Below, in pieces: positions 1 to 4,681 of a stretch of DNA of 6,698 bases. Source of the stretch: Methanosphaera sp. (GTDB taxonomy: Archaea; Methanobacteriota; Methanobacteria; Methanobacteriales; Methanobacteriaceae); assembly GCA_013330915.1 (NCBI GenBank), contig DUHK01000003.1:1-6698 (forward strand), written 5' to 3'. The translations under genes were made by a program, and so were the position numbers. The number at the start of each line of letters is the position of its first letter. Position 1 is the first letter of the stretch. The notes beneath the pieces were generated by a model. It was not told the DNA's origin, did not search any database, and saw nothing but the letters and a program-made list of their open reading frames with translations.

Positions 1-658
1 TATTTGTGAGTAATGTAATATTTTTGTTATGAACCATTTCGTCTATAACAGGGTTTAATAAACATGCAGCACAATCTTCCAACATTTTATCAGGGGTGAA
101 AACTTTTCCAACCTGTATCATTGCACCCCCAACGGCAGGACGCTTTTCAATTAATGTAACTTCCATACCCTGTTTTGCAAGTGAGTTGGCTGCTGTGATT
201 CCGGAAATTCCAGCACCTATAACCAAAACACTATCCTTTACCCTGGTAGGTATCTTTTTCAATGGTTTATTGTGCTTGACAGTTTCTATTGCAGAGTTTA
301 TAAGGGACAATGCCTTTCGGGTGGATTTGTCCTTATTATCTGTTACCCATGAACATTGTTCCCTTACATTTGGCATTTCGAAAAGATATGGATTCAAAGG
401 CTTAATGTAGTTTTGGAAGGTTGCTCCATGAGTTATCTTGGAACATGCAGAAATAACAACCCTGTCAAGATCTTCACGAAGAATTTGATCCTTTATGATA
501 TTACGTCCCTCAAGGGAACATAAGTTTTCATGATGTTTAACGGAACATATTTCATCGTTTTCTGACAGTTTTTCTTCTATTTCATATAAATCCACATTAT
601 CAGAAATATTTCCGCCACAATGACATAAAAAAACACCGATTCTATTCTTGTCTGACAT
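1..658 (-). CDS. hdrA: Heterodisulfide reductase subunit A, N-terminal part (cut by left edge)
   Basis: HdrA is the FAD and iron-sulfur subunit of the soluble CoB-CoM heterodisulfide reductase, where electrons are bifurcated. The 219 visible residues begin MSDKNRIGVFLCHCGGN, the usual HdrA opening. Cys12, Cys14, Cys47, Cys72 and Cys102 lie in the N-terminal domain, in family-like contexts such as NPYLFEMPNVREQCSW (89-104). A dinucleotide-binding segment follows (VLVIGAGISGITAA, 144-157; IEKRPAVGG, 170-178), then DCAACLLNP (195-203), matching the HdrA DCSxCILxP cysteine pair. The later ferredoxin domains lie beyond the window. The ATG at 658 overlaps the end of hdrB by 17 nt; a GGAGGGGGAC stretch at 666-675 is its likely ribosome binding site, inside hdrB, so translation is probably coupled. 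No selenocysteine codon is visible. Family identity is secure; whether this is the main HdrA or a paralogue is open. Confidence 0.93.
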   Translation of the reverse strand, partial: MSDKNRIGVFLCHCGGNISDNVDLYEIEEKLSENDEICSVKHHENLCSLEGRNIIKDQILREDLDRVVISACSKITHGATFQNYIKPLNPYLFEMPNVREQCSWVTDNKDKSTRKALSLINSAIETVKHNKPLKKIPTRVKDSVLVIGAGISGITAANSLAKQGMEVTLIEKRPAVGGAMIQVGKVFTPDKMLEDCAACLLNPVIDEMVHNKNITLLTN

Positions 659-1628
659 GTAATTTGTCCCCCTCCGGATTATACTTTACACCTAACTTAT
701 CAAGCAAGGGTTCAACATTTACTGTGTGTGTTTGTATTCCAAGAACTTTGTATGGATCGGCCCCCATATACAATGCAATTAGCTGAGCTATATTCATTAC
801 TGCAAAGTAATGTTTGTCACCAGTTCTTTCTTCCAATACCTGTTCGTATCTATCAAATTGCAGTTGACAGTTTGGACACATAACAATCAAAACATCAACT
901 TTTTCTTGATGCAAACTTTTAAACTTATCCTCTGTTGCATCCAAGGACAGTTCCCTGTTGGCATATCTTTGTCTGAATCCTCCACCACAGTGTCTAGGTT
1001 TGTGGTCATACCATTTTAGTGCTGGTGCTTCCATCACTTCACATATCTTATCCAGGACTTCAGGATTTCTATATCCACACAATGTGTCCTTATAATGGAC
1101 TTTACAATAGTGACATCCGTGGTGTGTTGCTATGGTTAAGTTTGAAATGTCTCTCTTTTTAAATTCTGGAATTTTATCCCTTAAATAATATAGAACATCA
1201 ACAACGTGAGTTATGTCGTCTCTGGGATTGATATCTCCCTTGTTGTACTGAAATTCTTCAAGACCATTTTTGGCAAATGCCTCATTGATTTCTTCCCTGA
1301 CATCATCTTTTTCGTTTAAAATGTTTGCAGCTGTTTTTAAAATAGCATAACAAGTGGCACACATAGGTACGTACTGTTTATGATTATTTTTAATTGCATA
1401 ACTGAAGTTTCTGGCTGCCAATGCTGTTGTGGACAACTCATCAAAGATATCATAGTAATGACCCAATCCTGTACAGCAGGATTGGTTTCTGTCAATAACA
1501 TATTCTATGCCTAACTTATCAAAAACATATTTTGTTGAAGCTTCCACTCCCGGATATTCTGCAGAAACAAGACAACTTCTGAATAAAGTAATATTTTCTG
1601 TAGGGATAAATTTATCCACTCCTTGCAT
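642..1628 (-). CDS. hdrB: Heterodisulfide reductase subunit B, variant second CCG motif
   Basis: HdrB carries the CoM-S-S-CoB reduction site, built on two noncubane [4Fe-4S] clusters held by CCG motifs. With an ATG start at 1628 the protein has 328 residues, somewhat longer than usual (about 300), with roughly 10 extra residues before the first motif. First CCG domain: Cys19, Cys51-Cys52, Cys90, Cys93. Second: Cys172, His213-Cys214, Cys251, Cys254; canonical HdrB has a Cys-Cys pair where this has His-Cys, and the following segment reads CGGGFR rather than CGAGGG. Cys175, Cys184 and Cys196 are additional. I chose ATG 1628 over the GTG at 1637 because that GTG is part of TAGGTGAT (1633-1640), a good match to the 16S 3' end at normal spacing. 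The gene starts 9 nt after the hdrC stop. It could also be an HdrB-like protein serving a different disulfide or partner. Confidence 0.92.
   Translation of the reverse strand: MQGVDKFIPTENITLFRSCLVSAEYPGVEASTKYVFDKLGIEYVIDRNQSCCTGLGHYYDIFDELSTTALAARNFSYAIKNNHKQYVPMCATCYAILKTAANILNEKDDVREEINEAFAKNGLEEFQYNKGDINPRDDITHVVDVLYYLRDKIPEFKKRDISNLTIATHHGCHYCKVHYKDTLCGYRNPEVLDKICEVMEAPALKWYDHKPRHCGGGFRQRYANRELSLDATEDKFKSLHQEKVDVLIVMCPNCQLQFDRYEQVLEERTGDKHYFAVMNIAQLIALYMGADPYKVLGIQTHTVNVEPLLDKLGVKYNPEGDKLHVRQE
666..675 (-). promoter_or_regulatory. Ribosome binding site of hdrA inside hdrB
   Basis: The minus strand reads GGAGGGGGAC, the most G-rich stretch near the hdrB end. The GGAGG core lies 12 nt before the hdrA ATG, a little far, so the exact pairing register is uncertain. 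It supports ATG 658 as the hdrA start. Confidence 0.5.
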
Positions 1629-1632
1629 ATAA

Positions 1633-1640
1633 ATCACCTA
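1633..1640 (-). promoter_or_regulatory. Ribosome binding site of hdrB overlapping hdrC stop
   Basis: Read on the minus strand the bases are TAGGTGAT. The TAG is the hdrC stop codon and AGGTGAT pairs with the archaeal anti-Shine-Dalgarno end of 16S rRNA. ATG follows 4 nt later. This decides the hdrB start and implies coupled termination and reinitiation between hdrC and hdrB. Confidence 0.7.
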
Positions 1641-2246
1641 TTTTCTATTTCTAACATCTTTAATTGACTGTACACGTTTTTTAAATCCTATTGCATCAAG
1701 GGTTTTGTCAACAGAGTCTTTCGCTTCGGGCAACAGGTACATATCATCCAGTTCCAGTTCTTTGCGAACTTCCTGCAAATGTTCCTGTAAGTTTTCCCAA
1801 TGCTTTCCGTAATCAATTCTTAATTGGTCATGATATTCTTGTGGTATTATTCCCAAACCTTCCTCAAGAAAACTGTCTGCAAAACTCATAAAAGACTCTA
1901 TCTGTTTTTTCCCCGTGTCCTTTTCTATTGCCATTTGTCTTAATATCTGGTTGACTTCACATACACTGTTTCCTACGGGACAAACACTATGACATGTGTA
2001 ACAATAGAAGCAGTTCCATATTACTTTATCTTCAAGAATGCTTTTATCATTATCCAGAACACGTTTAATTATTTCTCTTGCATCATATTCCGAATGCCTT
2101 GATGCGGGACACATAGAGGTACATAACCCACATTGTACACATCTAAGTAATCCTAAATCTGAAGGTGCTTTAATGTCATTTAATATTTTATGAACTAAAT
2201 CCTCTTCTGATTCGTTAATCATTTCTTGTCTATTCAATTTGTCCAA
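1638..2246 (-). CDS. hdrC: Heterodisulfide reductase subunit C (TTG start)
   Basis: HdrC is the small iron-sulfur subunit that passes electrons from HdrA to the catalytic HdrB. The 202-residue protein has two classical [4Fe-4S] ferredoxin motifs: Cys36, Cys39, Cys42 with Cys46-Pro (RCVQCGLCTSMCP), and Cys79, Cys82, Cys85 with Cys89-Pro (NCFYCYTCHSVCP), plus Cys96. The order and spacing fit HdrC; the remainder is a helical C-terminal region. The likely start is TTG at 2246, because AAGGT lies about 9 nt upstream; the next candidate, ATG at 2222 (residue 9), has no visible ribosome binding site, and a stop lies 9 codons upstream of the TTG. It is the first gene of the hdrC-hdrB-hdrA operon. In-order adjacency to hdrB makes the alternative, a stand-alone ferredoxin, unlikely. 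Confidence 0.92.
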   Translation of the reverse strand: MDKLNRQEMINESEEDLVHKILNDIKAPSDLGLLRCVQCGLCTSMCPASRHSEYDAREIIKRVLDNDKSILEDKVIWNCFYCYTCHSVCPVGNSVCEVNQILRQMAIEKDTGKKQIESFMSFADSFLEEGLGIIPQEYHDQLRIDYGKHWENLQEHLQEVRKELELDDMYLLPEAKDSVDKTLDAIGFKKRVQSIKDVRNRK

Positions 2247-2278
2247 GATAACACAACCTTGAATTTTATATTATATTC

Positions 2279-2325
2279 ATTTATAAATAATATGTTGTTT
2301 GTTTACCATATTTAATATTTTTTTA
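2279..2325 (-). promoter_or_regulatory. Possible promoter region of hdrCBA
   Basis: Two TATA-like stretches precede hdrC on the minus strand: ATTTATAAAT at 2279-2288 and an A-rich AAATATTAAATA run around 2309-2320. The first would start transcription almost on the ribosome binding site (AAGGT, 2256-2260), so the second, giving a leader of roughly 40 nt, is the better guess. The whole region is so AT-rich that neither is distinctive. Confidence 0.3.
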
Positions 2326-2404
2326 GGCTCTGTAGAAATTCATGAAAAAACTTCAAAAAATATAATAAACTAAAAAAAGAAGTTGTCTAATACTTACGAA
2401 ATAC

Positions 2405-2439
2405 ATAACATACCCTCAAATTTCTAAAAGATATGTTAT
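2405..2439. repeat. Inverted repeat ATAACATA/TATGTTAT between cysS and hdrC
   Basis: Perfect 8-bp arms lie at 2405-2412 and 2432-2439, separated by 19 nt. It sits in the 237-nt gap between the cysS stop and hdrC start. No T-tract follows immediately on the minus strand, so it is not a typical intrinsic terminator; it could be an mRNA hairpin at the cysS 3' end, an operator upstream of hdrC, or chance in AT-rich DNA. Confidence 0.4.
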
Positions 2440-2443
2440 ATTG

Positions 2444-2483
2444 AAAAATTAATAAATAAAAATAGTAAATGAAGATAAAAGGA
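2444..2483 (-). terminator. Oligo-T termination region after cysS
   Basis: On the minus strand the stretch just past the cysS stop is T-rich, with T4 at 2477-2480 and T5 runs at 2458-2462 and 2444-2448. Archaeal RNA polymerase terminates at such runs without needing a hairpin. A further T7 lies at 2372-2378. Confidence 0.45.
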
Positions 2484-3860
2484 TTATTTATCTTCAAGGG
2501 AAATATTCAGATTTGCAAGATCGTCCCTTATTTTATCTGCCAAGTCCCAGTCCTTTTTAGCTCTTAAATCTTGCCTTACGTTTGTGATAATATCGAGCAA
2601 TTCATTTGACATATCTGATGTTGAATCATCAGAAACTATTATGGAAAATCCTAATATTTCTTCAATGATTTTAAATGTTTCCACTATGGAAGTTAAAGTG
2701 CTCTGAGAAATTTCATTGTCATTTAATGATTTGTTGATTTTATGTGTGAAATCAAATAGGCTTGAGAGTGCTATCGGAGTGTTAAAGTCATTGTCCATTG
2801 CTTCAAAGAAATCATGTTTGAATGAAGTTAATTCTTCTGAAATATTGGATACATCCTGTTCCGGAAGTGAATCTTCACTTAACTTTTCGAATACATTTTT
2901 TCCAGTGTTTTGTATACGTTTTAAACTGTTTTCTGCCTGTTTTAATATGTCATCACTGAAATCTATAGGACTTCTGTAATGGGTGGATAATACAAAGAAC
3001 CTGTATACTTCAGGAGAGTACTCTTTTAATAATTCTTTTATTGTAATAAAATTACCTAAAGATTTACTCATTTTTTCTCCACGAACATTTAAGAATCCTG
3101 TATGCATCCAGTACTGAACTAAAGGTTCTTTTCCACTTGCAGCTTCCATTTGAGCAATTTCTGCATCATGATGAGGGAATATTAAATCCAATCCCCCTCC
3201 ATGAATGTTATATTGTGGTCCAAAATAGGATTCTGTAATTGCTGTATCTTCAATATGCCATCCAGGTCTGCCTTTTCCCCATGGAGAATCCCAGTATGGT
3301 TCTTCATCCTGTTTTTTCCATAATGCAAAATCTTTTGGGTCATCTTTTGTTGTGTCTATTTCAATTCTGGTATTTTGAAGATCATCAAGATTTCTGTTAG
3401 ATAATTTTCCAAAATCTTTAAATTCGGATACATCAAAGTATACTCCTGTTGGTGTATCGTAAGCAAATCCCTTTTCCACCAGATCCTGTATTTGACAAAT
3501 TATTTCATCCATATGTTCAGTTGCTCTGGCATAGAAGTTTACATTGTTTACATTTAATAAAGCCATATCATTTAAGTATTCTTTTTCGAATCTGTGTGCA
3601 AGTTCCAATGGTTCTTCACCATTTTCTTTGGCTCTGTTAATTATTTTATCATCTATATCGGTTATGTTCTGTAAGTAGAATACTGATATTCCTTTGTGTT
3701 TAAGATATCTTACAATTACATCAAATGAGATGTATGTTCTTGCATGACCTATATGAGAATAATCATAAACTGTTGGTCCACATACAAACAGTTTTAATTT
3801 ATTGTTTGTCACTTTCAATTCTTCTTTTTCTCTGGTCATTGTGTTATAAACTTTAATCAT
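2484..3860 (-). CDS. cysS: Cysteinyl-tRNA synthetase (class I)
   Basis: CysRS charges tRNA-Cys with cysteine using ATP in the cytoplasm. The 458-residue protein has the class I signatures HIGH (36-39, in YDYSHIGHAR) and KMSKS (263-267). The domain order is Rossmann catalytic core, connective insertion and helical anticodon-binding C-terminus. Zinc-site positions known from the E. coli enzyme (Cys28, Cys209, His234, Glu238) correspond to Cys27, Asp205, His230 and Glu234, so one ligand is Asp (WHIEDTAI). The protein ends at ISLEDK, about ten residues short of the usual tail. ATG at 3860 is preceded by GGGAGT with the GGAG core 9 nt away. The gene lies 115 nt downstream of its cognate tRNA gene on the same strand. 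Several methanogens, such as Methanocaldococcus jannaschii and Methanothermobacter, lack cysS and use the SepRS/SepCysS route, so its presence is informative. Confidence 0.97.
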   Translation of the reverse strand: MIKVYNTMTREKEELKVTNNKLKLFVCGPTVYDYSHIGHARTYISFDVIVRYLKHKGISVFYLQNITDIDDKIINRAKENGEEPLELAHRFEKEYLNDMALLNVNNVNFYARATEHMDEIICQIQDLVEKGFAYDTPTGVYFDVSEFKDFGKLSNRNLDDLQNTRIEIDTTKDDPKDFALWKKQDEEPYWDSPWGKGRPGWHIEDTAITESYFGPQYNIHGGGLDLIFPHHDAEIAQMEAASGKEPLVQYWMHTGFLNVRGEKMSKSLGNFITIKELLKEYSPEVYRFFVLSTHYRSPIDFSDDILKQAENSLKRIQNTGKNVFEKLSEDSLPEQDVSNISEELTSFKHDFFEAMDNDFNTPIALSSLFDFTHKINKSLNDNEISQSTLTSIVETFKIIEEILGFSIIVSDDSTSDMSNELLDIITNVRQDLRAKKDWDLADKIRDDLANLNISLEDK

Positions 3861-3934
3861 GAAAAAATACTCCCGGCATCTATTGAAATTATTGAATTAA
3901 TAATAATAATTATGTAAAATGAAGTAATTATTTT

Positions 3935-3944
3935 TAATTATAAA
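3935..3944 (-). promoter_or_regulatory. Possible TATA box of cysS
   Basis: The minus strand reads TTTATAATTA, preceded by a T-run. Transcription would start near 3913, giving a leader of about 50 nt before the cysS ATG. The composition is extremely AT-rich, so this is weak, and read-through from the tRNA gene cannot be excluded. Confidence 0.3.
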
Positions 3945-3976
3945 AAAAATATTTTTGAAAATAATTGAATAAAAAA
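3942..3976 (-). terminator. Oligo-T terminator of tRNA-Cys
   Basis: On the minus strand a T6 run (3971-3976) begins with the discriminator base of the tRNA itself, and a T8 run follows at 3942-3949. These are typical archaeal RNA 3' ends; the T8 overlaps the possible cysS promoter. Confidence 0.5.
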
Positions 3977-4046
3977 GCCAAGAAAGGGATTTGAACCCCT
4001 GTGATATGGTCTGCAGCCACACACCTAGCCTCTCGGTCATCTTGGC
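3976..4046 (-). tRNA. tRNA-Cys (anticodon GCA)
   Basis: The 71-nt gene folds as a full cloverleaf. The 7-bp acceptor is GCCAAGA with TCTTGGC. The D-arm is ACC/GGT with a GAGAGGCTA loop. The anticodon stem TGTGG/CCATA (one G-T pair) encloses CTGCAGA, giving anticodon GCA for cysteine. The variable loop is 4 nt, and the T-arm AGGGG/CCCTT has a TTCAAAT loop. The discriminator base is U73, the known identity base for tRNA-Cys. CCA is not encoded and must be added after transcription. There is no intron. It lies just upstream of the gene for its own synthetase, on the same strand, behind its own strong promoter. Confidence 0.97.
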
Positions 4047-4088
4047 ATGAAAATTAGTTACTTAACAATATTCTATATATTGATGAAG

Positions 4089-4105
4089 ATATATAAACTT
4101 TGCGG
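4089..4105 (-). promoter_or_regulatory. BRE/TATA promoter of tRNA-Cys
   Basis: The minus strand has TTTATATAT at 4089-4097 directly preceded by the purine-containing CGCAAAG, a good BRE-TATA pair for TFB and TBP. A start about 27 nt downstream falls near 4066, leaving a leader of about 20 nt before the mature tRNA. This is the clearest promoter in the window and one of few GC-containing spots in the intergenic DNA. Confidence 0.65.
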
Positions 4106-4215
4106 ATTAAATGGGATAAAAATGAGCGACAAGCAATAAAAACTAAAAAAATGTTTAGTATATTCCAATTAAAATTTAATAAATTCATATCATGAAATGA
4201 AAATAACTTTTAAAT
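4106..4215. other. Intergenic DNA between tRNA-Cys promoter and histone 3' end
   Basis: This AT-rich stretch holds no open frame of meaningful length, no tRNA-like fold and no C/D-box pair that I can find. A small less AT-rich patch (GAGCGACAAGC, near 4124-4134) stands out but has no recognised role. Confidence 0.5.
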
Positions 4216-4242
4216 AAAAAAAAAATAAATGATTAAAAAAAA
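4216..4242 (-). terminator. Oligo-T terminator of the histone gene
   Basis: Shortly after the histone stop codon the minus strand has T8 (4235-4242) and T10 (4216-4225). Two long T-runs directly behind a highly expressed gene are typical archaeal terminators. Confidence 0.65.
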
Positions 4243-4255
4243 GGTAATTAAAGAT

Positions 4256-4462
4256 TTATAAATCTCTGCATGCTAATTCTATATCAGATGCTTTAACAGT
4301 TTTTCTTCCAGCGTGTTTTGCAAGTTTAACTGCTTCTTCTGCAATATCCATTCCTATAGTTTCAAGAACGTCTGCTAATTCCACTTTAGCATCATCACTG
4401 ATTCTGTTAGCACCAGCGTTTTTTAATAACCTTCCCACAGGAGCAATTGGTAATTCTGCCAT
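4256..4462 (-). CDS. Archaeal histone (HMf family)
   Basis: This chromatin protein dimerises and wraps DNA, and dimers can stack into longer fibres. The 68-residue protein is a single histone fold: MAELPIAPVGR opens helix 1, a long helix 2 runs about 22-50, and the loop GRKTVKASD (52-60) precedes helix 3, ending ACRDL. It aligns without gaps to HMfB after one extra N-terminal residue. Gly17, Leu47, His50 and Asp60, matching HMfB Gly16, Leu46, His49 and Asp59, are present, so dimer-dimer contacts should form. The start is ATG 4462: the in-frame ATG at 4477 overlaps the ribosome binding site GGAGGTGA (4468-4475). Residues matching HMfB Lys30 and Glu34 are Asp31 and Thr35, a change at reported stacking positions. 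The gene is monocistronic, with its own promoter and T-run terminators. Confidence 0.96.
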   Translation of the reverse strand: MAELPIAPVGRLLKNAGANRISDDAKVELADVLETIGMDIAEEAVKLAKHAGRKTVKASDIELACRDL

Positions 4463-4467
4463 ATTTT

Positions 4468-4475
4468 TCACCTCC
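4468..4475 (-). promoter_or_regulatory. Strong ribosome binding site of the histone gene
   Basis: GGAGGTGA on the minus strand is a full-length match to the archaeal anti-Shine-Dalgarno, 5 nt before ATG 4462. It rules out the upstream ATG at 4477, which it overlaps, and suggests high expression. Confidence 0.85.
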
Positions 4476-4485
4476 ATATATAATA

Positions 4486-4501
4486 TAGTATTACAATACT
4501 A
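4486..4501. promoter_or_regulatory. Perfect palindrome in histone promoter, possible operator
   Basis: TAGTATT and AATACTA (7-bp arms, 2-nt spacer) form a 16-bp perfect dyad between the TATA-like box and the predicted start site of the histone gene. A protein bound here would block the initiation complex, as for many archaeal repressors. If the start were further upstream it could instead be a 5' leader hairpin. Confidence 0.45.
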
Positions 4502-4502
4502 C

Positions 4503-4512
4503 TATTTAAAGA
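4503..4512 (-). promoter_or_regulatory. TATA-like box of the histone gene
   Basis: The minus strand reads TCTTTAAATA. A start about 26 nt downstream falls near 4482 and gives a leader of about 20 nt carrying the ribosome binding site. No strong BRE is seen. Confidence 0.45.
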
Positions 4513-4642
4513 TATTGAATTAGTAATTGCTTAAATTGATAAAATATAGAAAAATTATGAATATGAAAAAAATTTAAGTAAATTTAACGAATCATATTAA
4601 AAATAAAATGAAAATAAGTTTATTTTTTAAAAATTAATCTAT

Positions 4643-4681
4643 AAAAAAATAAAAAAATTAAGTGGTAAAGAACAATGTTCT
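4643..4681 (-). terminator. Dyad plus oligo-T terminator of the metal ATPase gene
   Basis: A perfect dyad AGAACA-A-TGTTCT (4669-4681) overlaps the ATPase stop codon, and two T7 runs on the minus strand follow at 4651-4657 and 4643-4649. The T-runs alone would suffice for archaeal termination; the role of the short dyad is unproven, since its stem is 12 nt from the first run. Confidence 0.55.

Noticed and set aside
96..410. Plus-strand open frame of 104 codons
   Set aside because: It lies antisense to hdrA, whose minus-strand product has clear family motifs over the same bases.
1629..1637. GTG at 1637 as the hdrB start
   Set aside because: The GTG is part of the ribosome binding site AGGTGAT, and ATG 1628 follows at correct spacing.
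2289..2312. Inverted repeat AATATG/CATATT upstream of hdrC
   Set aside because: Six-base A/T arms with a 12-nt spacer are expected by chance at this base composition.
4080..4087. TTGATGA on the plus strand as a C box of a C/D guide RNA
   Set aside because: The first base is wrong, no D box CTGA is placed suitably, and it overlaps the tRNA-Cys promoter region.
4121..4138. Tiny plus-strand frame ATGAGCGACAAGCAATAA
   Set aside because: Five codons with no ribosome binding site; there is no support for a gene.
4463..4477. ATG at 4477 as the histone start, adding MEVKN
   Set aside because: That ATG overlaps the GGAGGTGA ribosome binding site, and family members begin at the ELPIAP segment.
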